Source: JARRPM01 sp963765545 (GTDB taxonomy: Bacteria; Pseudomonadota; Gammaproteobacteria; Pseudomonadales; Halieaceae). Taken from it: a DNA stretch of 64,000 nt. Below, one piece after another: positions 1 through 10,629 of this stretch (the stretch's first letter is position 1; every line of letters begins with the position of its first letter). The notes under the pieces were generated by a model. It was not told the DNA's origin and made no database searches. It saw nothing but the letters and a program-made list of their open reading frames with translations. The stretch spans positions 62,001-126,000 of the forward strand of contig CAVXWW010000009.1 of the NCBI GenBank assembly GCA_963765545.1, read 5' to 3'. The position numbers and the translations under genes are program-made.

Positions 1-476
1 TTTTGAATTTGTCATATCGATGGATGCGGACGGCCAGCATGAGGCCAGATGTCTGCTTGGGTTGGCACAGCCTGTACTGCGGGGGGAGGCCGACGTATGT
101 ATAGGGGCGTGCACCAGCCGGGGTTCGCCGATGCGCAAATTTGCCTGGATTTTGATGAAGAAGGTTTCAGGCTTATCCCTGGAGGACATCACATCGGGGT
201 TAAGAGTATACAATCGCAGGGCCACCATTGAGACTCGCAGGGTGGCGCGCCACGCTCCTGGACTATCAGGATATCGGTGTGTTGTTATTACTTCAGTCCC
301 GTGGACTCAGGATCACTGATGTGGACGTGGATATGAGGGTGCGACTGAACGGTCCGTCTCGCATATTTCGTTCATGGTTGCTGGTAGCATACTACATGTG
401 CCACACGCTGCTGCTGGGTCTGACTAAACGCAAATTGATGCGCACGTTCAGCGTTACCGCCCAGACCGACCAATAG
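1..476 (+). pseudogene. GT2 family glycosyltransferase, 5'-truncated by window edge and frameshifted
   Basis: The frame is already open at base 2 and reads into a DADGQH motif, the nucleotide-sugar/metal-binding DxD of GT2 enzymes that act on undecaprenyl or sugar acceptors at the inner face of the membrane. The usual downstream GT2 block SGLRVYNRRA follows. Near base 225 the frame changes and the protein continues as LAGWRATLLDYQDIG and a hydrophobic C-terminal stretch ending at 476. Joining the two frames gives a normal GT2 C-terminus, so one indel separates them. It lies directly before a DUF2304 gene, a common arrangement in polysaccharide loci. It could be a true pseudogene or a sequencing indel. 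The N-terminus lies outside the window. Confidence 0.7.
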
Positions 477-496
477 TATTATGAGTAAACTTTGAA

Positions 497-874
497 ATGG
501 TGTCACTGGTTACAGGGATAATAGGCGTGAGCATTGCGGTGCTGATAATCGTCCTCATCCGTAAAGACAGATTGCATGCTCACCATGGTTTAGGGTGGAT
601 TTTGGTAGCATTGAGTTTTGCCCTGCTGGGTTTATTCCCGGGCATAATCGACCGGCTAGCACAGAATATCGGTATCGGATATCCACCCATTCTGGCTTTG
701 ACTTTGGGCATCTCTTTGCTGGTCATCAAAATTTTATTAATGGATATAGAACGATCAAAAATTGAGATGCGTAACCAACGATTAATTCAGCGAGTGGCGA
801 TGCTCGAGGCCGATTTGAAAAAGCTGCAGTCCCAAAGCAGCCTTGGTCCAGCAGAGAGGAGGCTCGATTCCTAG
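497..874 (+). CDS. DUF2304 family membrane protein
   Basis: 125 residues with three hydrophobic segments (about residues 1-20, 33-50 and 62-80), then a charged helical tail rich in Glu, Arg and Lys that looks like a coiled coil. This size and layout match DUF2304 proteins, which are usually found next to a GT2 glycosyltransferase in O-antigen or capsule loci. Their exact function is not established; a role as membrane partner of the GT2 is inference from this pairing. It starts 20 bases after the GT2 frame ends, so the two are probably cotranscribed. No frame problem is seen. Confidence 0.7.
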   Translation: MVSLVTGIIGVSIAVLIIVLIRKDRLHAHHGLGWILVALSFALLGLFPGIIDRLAQNIGIGYPPILALTLGISLLVIKILLMDIERSKIEMRNQRLIQRVAMLEADLKKLQSQSSLGPAERRLDS

Positions 875-932
875 TCATGTTAGACCGCAAAAATTACTCC
901 CCTTGTACTCGAGCATTCAGCCCCGAGCCAAC

Positions 933-2129
933 ATGAAAGTCGTAATCGGAGCCAATTCTCTGCAAGGGCACCTGACAGGTATCGGATACTACACTAAAGG
1001 CTTGGTCGAGAGCCTGGCAAGACGGCAGGAGATCGACGAACTCAGGCTGCTCTCACATGGCTTTTTGAGTAGCCCGCTGGACACACGAGCGAGCGTTGGA
1101 CAACACCAGCCTGACGAACAATCCAAGGCTCCAGCCAGCTCGTATTTTGGCTTTGCGGGTAAGATTCGCCCCCTCGCCGCCAGGGTCGGTCCGCTGGTAA
1201 CACTTTACGATAAGATAAGCTCGGTGGCTGGGCGCTTTTCTCTCAGAAGCTACTCTTCCTCAGACGTTTTTCATGCTCCAGACTTTCAATTCGCCCGCTT
1301 TCCTGGAAAAACCGTCGTCACGGTTCCCGACCTGTCAACGATTACATTTCCGGAATTTCACCCGGCAGCCCGGGTAGCCTACATCAACCGCCATGTACGC
1401 CGTGTGGTAGACCATGCCGATCACATCGTGGCCATAAGCGAATTTGTAAGGAGAGAAATCATTTCCCAGCTCGGGGTCTGTGAGAACCGAGTAACTACGA
1501 TATACCCGGGTATCGATACCGAACTTCATCCGGTCTCAGCAGCAGAGTTCACCGAATCGAAAATTAACATTCCCGTCACATACGGCAACTATTTCATTTT
1601 CGTTTCCACCATTGAGCCACGCAAAAATATCATGCGATTGCTTACTGCCTACCGATATTATTTGGAGAGCGAGGTCACTTCACCGCTCCCGTTGCTGATC
1701 GTTGGAGCGCCCGGCTGGGGAAGCACAGAGATACATGAAGAGCTAACCCTCATGGCCAGTGCGAAAGGTGTTATTTATCCAGGCTATGTGGATCGGAAAG
1801 TTCTTCGCTTGTTGATCGCGGGCGCAAGGGCGCTGCTATTTCCTTCTTTATACGAGGGCTTTGGCCTGCCGGTAGTAGAGGCTATGAGGTCTGGCACAGC
1901 CGTTCTAACTTCCAAAGATTCAGCAATGGCCGAAATCTGCGAGGATGCGGCATTGCTAGTATCGCCTTTTGACATAGAAGAGATAAAGTCAGGAATCATT
2001 CAACTGCAGAGCAACGACGCACTAGTAAATAGGCTCGAGACTGCCGGGCTAAGGCGGGGGGCACAATTTTCCTGGGATCAGTGCGCGCAAAGTACGATAG
2101 AGCTTTACATGACTCTATTAAGCCCATAG
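933..2129 (+). CDS. GT4 family glycosyltransferase
   Basis: 398 residues from ATG 933 (MKVVIGANSL), chosen because it gives the typical GT-B start; the frame is open further upstream but that part overlaps the DUF2304 gene. The N-terminal half has the glycine-rich GIGYYTKGL loop expected of GT4 acceptor domains. The C-terminal half has the FVSTIEPRKN nucleotide-sugar-domain start and the EGFGLPVVEAM motif, which carries the E-x7-E pair of retaining GT4 (mannosyl- or glucosyltransferase-like) enzymes. It probably adds a sugar to a lipid-linked glycan in the cytoplasm. Donor and acceptor cannot be told from sequence. One of the few intact genes in the first 10 kb. Confidence 0.85.
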   Translation: MKVVIGANSLQGHLTGIGYYTKGLVESLARRQEIDELRLLSHGFLSSPLDTRASVGQHQPDEQSKAPASSYFGFAGKIRPLAARVGPLVTLYDKISSVAGRFSLRSYSSSDVFHAPDFQFARFPGKTVVTVPDLSTITFPEFHPAARVAYINRHVRRVVDHADHIVAISEFVRREIISQLGVCENRVTTIYPGIDTELHPVSAAEFTESKINIPVTYGNYFIFVSTIEPRKNIMRLLTAYRYYLESEVTSPLPLLIVGAPGWGSTEIHEELTLMASAKGVIYPGYVDRKVLRLLIAGARALLFPSLYEGFGLPVVEAMRSGTAVLTSKDSAMAEICEDAALLVSPFDIEEIKSGIIQLQSNDALVNRLETAGLRRGAQFSWDQCAQSTIELYMTLLSP

Positions 2130-2157
2130 TAGATTTGGTTGCGACAGGCTTGAATAT

Positions 2158-3423
2158 ATGACTGAAGATTTTTATAGGAAGTTTGAAGATAAATACCGGG
2201 GCTCAAGAGACCTTATTTCTGGCAGGTTAGCCGTTTACTTGCCCTTCGTTCAGCCGCTTAAGTCTCTTTATGATGACTGCGCTGCTATAGACCTTGGGTG
2301 CGGGCGCGGAGAGTGGATCGAATTGCTGCAATCAAATGGATTCTCCTCGAGCGGAGTGGACATTGACGAGCACATGCTAAAGGATTGCGCCTCCCTTGGT
2401 CTCACAGTGGAATTGGCAGATGCGGTAGCGAGTCTTAGTGCCCTTTCAGACGATAGCCAGACAATAGTATCCGCTTTCCATTTGGTTGAACACGTCTCGT
2501 TTGAGAAACTGTCCAAAATTATAGAAGAGGCAAACCGCGTACTGCGCCCAGGCGGCATCCTCATCCTAGAGACACCAAACCCTGAAAACATCTTAGTGGG
2601 AACGCATGAGTTCTACCTGGACCCCAGTCACCAAAAACCCATTCCACCAAAGCTACTCCAGTTCATCGTCAAGTATCATGGCTTCCAAAGAATAAAAATG
2701 CTCAGGCTGAATAGTCGTAGACAGGTTGAAAATAATCAAATAGTAACGCTGCGAACTGTGCTTGAGGGAGTTGGGCTTGATTATGCGGTGATCGCACAGA
2801 AGCCAGTACACGAACAAAACCAATTTCACTTTTTTGATGAGGCTTTCGATTCTGACCCTGGATTAAATCTGGAATCAATAGCCGACTGCTTTGACATGCA
2901 TATTCTTTCCACAGATTCAAAAGTGAAGCAATTGGCCACTACGTTTTCGCAATTCCAGGTCGAATTTCGCAGTGAAATCGAAAGCGCTAGGGCTGATGCA
3001 AAATATTCGCGCACAGAAACAGAGGCATTGCTCAGAAGTTATTCATGGAAAGTTACAGCACCAATGAGATACTGCTTGAACCTTGCTTTGACACTAGTCA
3101 AGTGGATTAAAGTGGGCATGCAGTTCCTCGTGCGGATACCTTTGAAGCTGGCGTTGGATAAGCCCATTTTTGCAGCTCGCGTAACATCTTTTCTCGCGCG
3201 CCGACTTCCGAGAGTTCACGCTGGATTTAGAAACTTGGCGGTTTCTACTGGCCTGCTCCAAGATTCGCCGATTAGCTCATATGGTAAAAGAGGGCATCAT
3301 CTACACTCTGGAAGTGTTGGTCGCTATCCCACGCTACCAGGCAGAGATTCGACACGAGATACTCTAACCACTGATATCCTTATAGATCGCATCTACAAGA
3401 GAATCAAAAGAAATGATAGTTAG
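2158..3423 (+). CDS. SAM-dependent methyltransferase with C-terminal extension
   Basis: 421 residues. Residues about 40-190 form a class I methyltransferase: motif I is DLGCGRGEW, followed by an acidic GVDID strand end and the late RVLRPGGILILETPNP motif. The region just before the domain (FEDKYRGSRDLI) resembles O-antigen chain-terminating or glycan methyltransferases. After about residue 250 comes a charged helical stretch and then a basic, partly hydrophobic tail, perhaps for membrane association. It starts 28 bases after the GT4 gene, in the same transcription unit. Methylation of a polysaccharide sugar, possibly capping chain growth, is inference from family and context. Confidence 0.75.
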   Translation: MTEDFYRKFEDKYRGSRDLISGRLAVYLPFVQPLKSLYDDCAAIDLGCGRGEWIELLQSNGFSSSGVDIDEHMLKDCASLGLTVELADAVASLSALSDDSQTIVSAFHLVEHVSFEKLSKIIEEANRVLRPGGILILETPNPENILVGTHEFYLDPSHQKPIPPKLLQFIVKYHGFQRIKMLRLNSRRQVENNQIVTLRTVLEGVGLDYAVIAQKPVHEQNQFHFFDEAFDSDPGLNLESIADCFDMHILSTDSKVKQLATTFSQFQVEFRSEIESARADAKYSRTETEALLRSYSWKVTAPMRYCLNLALTLVKWIKVGMQFLVRIPLKLALDKPIFAARVTSFLARRLPRVHAGFRNLAVSTGLLQDSPISSYGKRGHHLHSGSVGRYPTLPGRDSTRDTLTTDILIDRIYKRIKRNDS

Positions 3424-3480
3424 AGTCTATCAATTAGGTGGGGCTCCGGCCGATATTATTCGCTGTAGAATCGCGGGCAG

Positions 3481-6400
3481 GTGTTGAAATTGAATATTAC
3501 AGTTGAAAGAAAAGACCTGAAAGTAGCTGTGTTAGGTGTTGAGAGCGTTATTGGAGAACGGGGGGGCGCCGAGTGTTTTTATGAAGGACTCGTTAAGGAA
3601 CTAGCCTGCCAAGTGAAGAGCGTAGAATTTATCTCTCACCCCGCCGATGAGTCCAGTTATGAAAAAATACTGGATAATTATGATCATTGGGCAAACCTTG
3701 ATTTGTCTGATTTTGATTTGGTTATCTCCACTAAAGCACCGACATACGCGGTGAAACACCCAAATCAACTGCTGTATTTGGTTCACACTATAAGAGCGTT
3801 TTACGACAGATTCGACGATACCTTTCCAGCCCCCAACTTCGCTACATCGGCAGCAACAGGCCCATATACATCAGCTCGACAATATGGCCTTAAGAAGTGT
3901 TAAGAGAGTATTCTGTATCGGCGACGAAGTATCTCGACGCTTGCGCAAGTGGAACGGAATAGACGCTGAAACCATCCATCCTCCGTTATTAAGTAATCGA
4001 TTTCGCAGCAGTGAAAGTGAAAATTTCTTTCTAGTTCCTGGCAGACTTCATAAATGGAGACGGGTAGACCTGGCGATACGCGGGTTCCTCCAAGCAGGCC
4101 TCGACTATGGCCTGAAGATTGCAGGAGCGGGAGAAGCAGAAGACGAGTTCGAGGCGGTTGGCAGGAGGTGATCCCAGAATAACATTTTTGGGGAGAGTAT
4201 CTGAAGATGAGCTGATAGATTTTGTCAAATGTGCGGTTATTTTTGTGCCAGTAATGGAGGGCTATGGTTACATCACGTTGGAAGCATTCAGCAGCGAAAA
4301 ACCTGTAATAACCTCCCACAGACTCCGGCGAACCATTACAGTTCGTGAAAGACAGCCATACGGGGATAGTCGCCGATCCTACAGCGGAGTCAGTTGCCCG
4401 GGCCATGAAATATATCTGCGAAGAAAAGTCTCATTCCGCTGAAATGGGCAGGTCCGGCAGGAGCTTGATCGAAAAAATCAACTGGCCCGAAGTTGTCGAA
4501 AAGCTACTGAATGCATCATTTGACGAAAACATAGGCGAAACAGGTCAGCAAACCAGATTACGCGCCACTGTCCTCGACATGCAACCTATTGAGCCCCCGG
4601 TCGGCGGTGGGAGACTCAGGCTGCTAGGCTTGTATCACAACCTTCATGAACTCTTCCAGACAGAGTATATTGGAAGCTACGATTGGCCGGGAGAAAAATG
4701 GCGAAGGTTGGCACATAGCGAGACCCTCAGCGAAACTACCGTCCCTCTCTCAACAGAGCACTTTAAAGCTGCTGCTAAGCTATCGCGGAAAACAAACAAC
4801 AAAACCGTTATTGACCTGGCCTTTCCTCAACTCGGCCACCTTTCCGAGGAATACCTTGATACTGCCATCGACCATGTTATCAGATCGGATATTGTGGTTT
4901 TTTCACACCCCTGGGTTTTTCCTCTTGTATCAAGGTACTTACGGCCCGATCAGCTCATAGTTTATGACTCTCAAAATGTCGAGGGCTATCTTCGCGCACA
5001 GCTTCTTGATAGGCAAGAACCGAGCGAGTATGCATTACTGAGTGAAGTGGTTAATGCCGAGTATTCGCTGCTCCGTAGGGCAGATATTGTTCTTGCATGC
5101 TCCCAGGAGGACATCGAACTATTTGTTTCAATATTCGAAATTGATCCAGGTAAGTTCAGGCTTGTTCCAAATGGTGTTATGGCCTCAAGTATAACCCCGG
5201 TCGCGCATAGCAAAAAGGCGGAGCTGAAATCCGTGATGGGTATCGGTAAGGATCGGATCTGCGCTGTCTTTATCGGTAGCAGTTACGGGCCTAACCTCGA
5301 GGCCGCCAGGTTCATCATTGACGATCTTGCTCAGAAGTATTCCGAGATCCAGTTCGTAATCGGCGGGGGAGTTGGGGACGCCATACATACTGAAGTACCA
5401 GCAAACGTACTGGTAACCGGGCAGCTCTCAGAAGAGGATAAAGTTAAATGGCTGGGTGCCGCTGATATAGCGATTAACCCGATGTTCAGCGGCTCAGGAA
5501 CAAATATCAAGATGTTCGACTTTCTCGCCGCGGGTCTTCCTACACTCGCTACCCCAATTGGGGCTCGAGGTATTCCAATGGTGAATCCGCCTCCCTATAT
5601 CAAGGCGGAGCCTGATTCGTTCGCAGATCAACTTAAGAAACTTGTTGGCAACGAAGTTGCTCGCGATGCGCTGAAACTCGATTCCCGCAGGTTTGTAGAG
5701 CAGTATTTCTCCTGGGAGCGAATCTCCAGTCGTACTGGAAAATTACTCGAGATGGCTTTTAGGAAAATGGGCAGTGAACCATATTTCTCCGTGATAATAC
5801 CTACTTTCGAGAGGGCCGAAGAGTTGAGCCGATTACTTTCAGCTCTTGAGAAACAGACAATGACTGAGTTCGAAGTGATCATTGTAGACCAGTCAAAAGA
5901 CGCCTCGGATGCTTCAGGCTACGACTTGAATATCGAGTACTGCCATACAGACGTCAGAGGCGCCATTCATGCAAGAAACTACGGCGCGTCACTCGCTACC
6001 GCAGAATATCTCGCTTTCATTGACGACGATTGCATTCCGGACGTGACATGGCTTGAAAATGCCAGGCATGAGTTTGAGGCAAGCTCAGAATCCATCGTCG
6101 GCATTGAGGGAGAAATTATCTGTCCGGAATCTGACAGGTCGAAGTATAGGGTTGTCACCAACGTGGGCACGATAGGCTTGTACATGACCGCCAACCTCTT
6201 TGTTCAGGCCAGCGCTTTCCGGTTAACGGGAGGCTTCGATATCATATTCGATAATCCGCACTTTAGAGAAGATACAGATCTCGGATGGCGCCTGGAAGAT
6301 CTGGGGGGACTACTCAGGTCGAATAGAGTCAGGGTCACACACCTGCGGCTCCAAAAGGCAGTGTGAGAGACAGCGATGAAGAAAGAGATCGATATTTTGA

Positions 6401-6584
6401 AAAGGATGCGCTTCTTTACGTTAAGCACCCTGAAAAATTTAGAAAGCTTTTTTTGTTTGAGGGTCACTACAGGGGCACGCCGGGATATTGGCCTAATTTT
6501 ATGCGCGGCGTGAAAAAGTATGACGTTTCGCTGGATTCGTTCTTTGAAGAATTGTATGCCAGCTATATTGATAGACCTCGCTAA
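3481..6584 (+). pseudogene. Three-domain glycosyltransferase (GT4-GT4-GT2) with four frameshifts
   Basis: One long coding region read across frame changes near 3840, 4151, 4315 and 6338. Domain 1 (from VAVLGVESVIGERGGAE to about 4500) is GT4-like, with FLVPGRLHKWRRVD and EGYGYITLEAF. Domain 2 (about 4560-5770) is a second GT-B fold with LVPNGV and a SGSGTNIKMFDFLAAG donor-site motif. Domain 3 (from 5779, FSVIIPTFERAEEL) is GT2 with a DDDC metal site; its tail DEERDRYFEKDALL sits beyond the last shift. At 4315-4317 deleting one C of CCC restores TSTDSGEP; at 6338 adding one C restores the frame. Such multi-domain enzymes build glycan backbones. Disabled as written unless the indels are sequencing errors. 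Confidence 0.75.
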
Positions 6585-6840
6585 ATTCAGACTAGTTGCT
6601 TTCTTTTCTTGTGGGTTATCAATGGTCGGGGTCAACTCTCTACTCTGTTCTTATGTAGATCAGCATTTTCAGAGGGGCAGTGACCTTCCCCCTTTGGTAT
6701 GCTAATTCTGGACGGCACTCAACAGAGCGCTAAATTAATTGGAATGTGACACACATCCCTTTTGAGGCTGGCATCCTTTACATTTAATCTGATTTGTCGT
6801 ATTTATTAGGCAAAGTCAGGCCACGAGAGAGCACCGGTCC

Positions 6841-7223
6841 ATGAAGTACTCATTAAGAGTTTTGGTTAGTCTTTTATTTTTCTGCTTTTCCGCACAATCC
6901 GTTACTGCTGGAGGTGAGCTGCCTGTCGTCAGCGGTAAAGCCGTACTTGTCGTGGTTGGAGATGGTTATGGGCACCGGGAAATTCTAGAGGATGGAGAGC
7001 AGCCCTCTTTGTCGGCCCTAGGTAGCTCACTACCTGACGGCGTTTATCGCTATGAATTCAGGTCCTTATCTCCGACGGGGGGAACTCAAGCCCGAGACAA
7101 CAAACTTATCAGCAGCCCCAGGGTAGGTCCGTTGATTACGGGCAGCGTATGAGCAAGGGCGAGGGAGCTAACACAGTTTCCGGGCGTTTTGAGATCAAGG
7201 GTGGGGCGCTCATTCTCCCTTAA
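6841..7223 (+). pseudogene. Small secreted protein, frameshifted at a G run
   Basis: Starts with a clear signal peptide (MKYSLRVLVSLLFFCFSAQSV, cleavage near TAG). The mature part includes VVSGKAVLVVVGDGYG and YRYEFRSLSP. The first frame ends at 7152 with an unconvincing tail. If one G is added to the GGGGGG run at 7077-7082, the frame continues as GGNSSPRQQ and ends in MSKGEGANTVSGRFEIKGG, stopping at 7223. That ending looks like real coding sequence, so the gene is probably about 127 residues. It lies just upstream of, and parallel to, the exported S74-domain gene and may be its partner. The family was not recognised. Confidence 0.55.
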
Positions 7224-7278
7224 TCCCTGTCAGTCGCCCGCCCCATTTGTCCAGGCAAGATTTTAGGAGATAGCTACT

Positions 7279-8443
7279 ATGTCGTCGTTAAGAAAACAAG
7301 TATTTACTGCCGGATTATCCTGCGTTTTGATTATGCCAGTGTCTGCACTGGCACAATGGACTGTCGACACTGCTGGTGGTGACTATACGATTGAACACAA
7401 TAATAGCGGCAGGATCCCCTTCAGAATCGACCCGGGCGCGAATACGAATGCAATGTTCTTAGACACGGATGGAGACACAGCTCTGGGTACCGCAGCTCCA
7501 ACCAACGACTTTAACTCCAGGCTGCATATAGCTGATTTGAGCCCGGATATTGCATTTGAAGACACTTCTGATAACCAGATCTGGAGCCTTTATGCGAATT
7601 CCGATGGATTTGGAGTTTGTGATGAAACTACCTATCCACAGCCATCACCACCAGTAAATCCTCCTTTACCTTGCTCTCCGTTCTTTATTCAGAGTGGCGC
7701 CCCGATTGCATCATTGGGTGTTGCACTTAATGGCTATGTGGGTGTGGGTCTCTGACTGTGCCGGAGGCGAATTTGCATGTGTCTGGAGAGACGGACACAA
7801 AATTAATGGTAGAAAATACCGACGAGAATCGACGCAAGGCAAGGTAATGTTCGAATTGAAAGGGAACGGGAGTGGGAAGGTTCGTTTTGCTATCACTGGG
7901 AATGGTGACAATACGTGGACCTTCCATAACAACTCGAACAGGAATTCATTCTTTATCTCGAAAGTAGGCACGAATGTAAACGAGTTTATTGTTGACCAGA
8001 ACGGAAACGGGACTTTCAGAAGAAACTCTTTCGCCGTTCAACACGTGAACACTTCGTCTCGGGCAGCTAAAACTGATTTTTCTGAAATTGATCCGCAGGA
8101 AATACTCACACGGCTGGCTTCATTGCCTGTTTCACAGTGGCGTTATAAGGTAGAGGATTCATCGAGTCGCCATATTGGCCCGGTAGCTGAGGACTTCAAA
8201 AACGCTTTCGACCTTGGCGATGGCAAGACAGTATCTACTGTTGATGCGAGTGGTATAGCGTTAGCTGCTATAAAAGGATTGAAAATTGAGAATGAGGGAT
8301 TAGTTAGTAGCAACGAAAATTTACTAGCTAAACTGCAAGAGCAGGAAGATCGTATAATGCAGCTTGAAATGGCCCTGGCCGAGATTTTGCGTAATCAGTC
8401 CGGACAAGTTCGAGTGGGGGAAGTGAGCGAGAATTCTAATTAG
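7279..8443 (+). pseudogene. Exported protein with C-terminal S74 (endosialidase chaperone) domain, two frameshifts
   Basis: Start ATG 7279 follows a TTAGGAGA ribosome site. A signal peptide ends in PVSALAQ. The middle part is a beta-rich region of short sequence reports (ANLHVSGETD, VRFAITGNGDNTWTF, EFIVDQNGNGTF). The C-terminus matches the S74 intramolecular chaperone of tail spikes: KTDFSEIDPQEIL, WRYK, RHIGPVAEDF, TVDASGIALAAIKGL, then a coiled coil with heptads to the end. SSRAAK before it keeps the Ser-x4-Lys spacing of S74 autoproteases. Frame changes near 7750 and 7843 would each be cured by one added base. As a secreted trimer near a polysaccharide locus it may bind or trim surface glycans (inference). 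Confidence 0.7.
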
Positions 8444-8903
8444 GGCAAAGCCCCGGTATGCTGCTGAGAACTGATAACGCGAAGAAAAAGCGAGCGTCAT
8501 TTTTTGTGTAGATAAGATGTTGAATTTATATGTGCATCGTATTTTCGGATGGTGGTTTGTCATTTTCCGTCAACAGATGCACTTTCACGGCATATCGATA
8601 GTCATTCTTAACCAACTCTGAACTCAACACTGCAGCCCTGCTACGCCAGTATATTTTGGACTCAACATACGCCAATATACATGGGGAAAGGCCCATCCGG
8701 CCACAATGCTTCCATATGGATTGCGAATGCAACTTTCCTCGAACTGTCAGTCTAAATTTGTGGACAATGTTTGCCTCGAGATAGATAAAATTCGTATTCA
8801 ATTATATTCTGGCGAAATATATAACCGAGGCCTGAAGCATTTTTCGGAATGTTTGCCAGTTGCCGTAAAATGCAGAAAGGTATACATATGGCCGCAATTT
8901 CGT
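8444..8903. other. Gene-poor stretch between S74 gene and first sulfotransferase
   Basis: About 460 AT-rich bases. No reading frame here has a recognisable domain or ribosome site. A minus-strand open frame of 91 codons (8526-8801) has no family features and overlaps nothing useful. Nothing else supportable was seen. Confidence 0.4.
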
Positions 8904-9518
8904 ATGAAAAAGAAATCATTATTTCTGGCTAACCCCGGTACTGGAAGCACAACTGTTCAATCCGTCTTGATAAATAAAGACTGGTTGGATTGCCATAGGC
9001 GGAAAGCATGATGATTATGAAATGATTATGAATGACGAAAAAGCCGCCCTGGCTGGCATGTTTGTCTTCACTGCGGTCAGAAACCCTTATGATTTCTTTA
9101 TCTCCGAGTACAACCGCTTCAGGGGCTCTTGGGCAGACAAAATGCAATCCAACCCTGATCATTGGATACACCGCTCCAGCTCTGTAAAAAAAAGAATAAA
9201 AATCGCACTCTCCGGTGATTTTAGAAAATTCGTTAGGTATTACCTGTCGCATTCAAAGGCACCCTGGGGCGCTGGAGAGATGAATATTGGGGTAAAGCCC
9301 AATTTGTAATGCAAACAGAAAACCTGAACAATGATTTTTCTAACTTACTTCGAATACTTGATATGGAGAGGCCTTTCGACCTCCCTCATTTAAATAGAGA
9401 AACCAGCGAAGATAGGAAAAGCAGTAGCGAACTATATACAACAGAACTCGTGGAAGAAGTGGCAACTAAGTATTCTGCGTTTTTGAAAGCGTTTAACTAT
9501 TCATATCAAGAAGCATAA
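8904..9518 (+). pseudogene. Sulfotransferase family protein, two frameshifts
   Basis: From ATG 8904 the protein begins MKKKSLFLANPGTGSTT, where PGTGST fits the 5'-phosphosulfate-binding loop of PAPS sulfotransferases. The frame changes near 8998; in the next frame KHDDYEMIM is followed by FVFTAVRNPYDFFISEYNRF, the typical 3'-phosphate-binding strand and helix (RNPYDxxxSEY). A second change near 9265 leads through WRDEYWGKAQFVMQTENL, typical of Sulfotransfer_2-type enzymes, to a stop at 9518. Reassembled, it is a near full-length enzyme of about 200 residues. It would transfer sulfate from PAPS to a glycan hydroxyl. It is first in a run of sulfotransferase genes. Confidence 0.65.
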
Positions 9519-9829
9519 ATACCTTTAGTCTTTAGCATACCAATAACGCGAAATTATCTATCACACAATCAGAAGGGGCGGTGATCCCCCAAGTTGATAA
9601 GGTTGAGTTGGGAAGCTTGATCCCGCAACAGGAGTCCGCAAGTCCATATCGAAGGACTGGTTGCGGCAACAAGAACTGAAAGCTCAATACTTAGCTTGAG
9701 GAAAGCCGTCTCCAAAAAGTGCGAAAAATACTCACACTACCAGTAGAACTTCTCGTACCACCGCGAGAGGCCTTGTAACATGCCGACTGATAAATATTCT
9801 ATGATCAAACATCCTAAAAGGCCGACGAT
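9519..9829. other. Intergenic stretch with an interrupted hairpin
   Basis: No gene seen. An inverted repeat is present at 9636-9666: CCGCAAGTCC, an 8-base loop, then GGAC-TGG-TTGCGG, with a 3-base bulge. It has no T-run, so it is not a standard terminator. It could be a structured leader or chance. Confidence 0.3.
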
Positions 9830-10572
9830 TTGAGCAGTGAAAAACTGAGGGTTGCTATGTTTCACACTGGTCGCTGCGGAAGCACAGTACTGGGAAGCAT
9901 GTTGTCCGGTCATAGCAAAGTCTACTGGGCGAGAGAGATATTTAGGCCCCATATGCAAACGACTTCGCTGGGAATACCCGGTATCGCAGCTGGGACGATT
10001 AAAAAAAGTATAAGTGACTGTAATGCTGACGTGTATGGTTTCGAGACGAAATATCTTTCATTTCATCATTTGTCGCGAAAGGCTATTGGTATGGATATTC
10101 AACAATATATTCGTTTGCTGCTTGAGTTGAACTTTTCACATTTTGTTATTTTACAAAGGAGGAACTACCTGCGTAGAGCGATCTCTGACAAATTGCAAAA
10201 ACTCTGGGTTACTGGCATCAGCGACAGACTGACAATAGTCCACAAAGGGTCGAGCTAGACGTTAATAACTTTCCCGGATCTACAAAGCTAACTATGCTGG
10301 AGCAGTTTCGATTGATTGATCATGAGTATTCGGAACTTCTTCATACCTTGTCTAACTCTAATCTGCTTACCATTTCCTACGAAGATGACATAGAGAAAGC
10401 ACCTGTGAAAGCTTACAGGAAAATGTGTGAGTTCCTGAACTTGGCAGAAGAACCCTCGAAGGAGAAATTTGCACGCGGAAATATCTGGAGTGTTAGAGAG
10501 TGTGTTGTGAATTTCGATGAACTTGCATCTATCCTCAATGGCACCGAGTATAAATGGATGTTGGAATCCTGA
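9830..10572 (+). pseudogene. Sulfotransferase (RCGST-type P-loop), one frameshift
   Basis: Begins at TTG 9830, about 8 bases after AAAAGG, or at ATG 9857. The N-terminus MFHTGRCGSTVLGSML is a good 5'-phosphosulfate loop, and HFVILQRRNYLRRAIS is the 3'-phosphate-binding block; ISDKLQ follows. The first frame stops at 10258 just after a frame change near 10245 (AAAGGG). In the other frame VELDVNNFPGSTK leads to MLEQFRLIDHEY and LLTISYEDDI, then the usual C-terminal helix and a stop at 10572. One added base at the A/G run repairs it, giving about 247 residues. Family: LPS- or glycan-sulfotransferase-like; acceptor unknown. Confidence 0.65.
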
Positions 10573-10629
10573 TAGGTGTTGCAAATATGAGGATAAATCC
10601 CATCCCGCATCAGCTTTCCGCCGGTTACG

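Noticed and set aside
7279..8443. Prophage evidence from the S74 domain
   Set aside because: A signal peptide is present and no capsid, tail, portal or integrase genes lie nearby.
8526..8801. 91-residue minus-strand gene
   Set aside because: No ribosome site, no domain and unusual composition for this strand.
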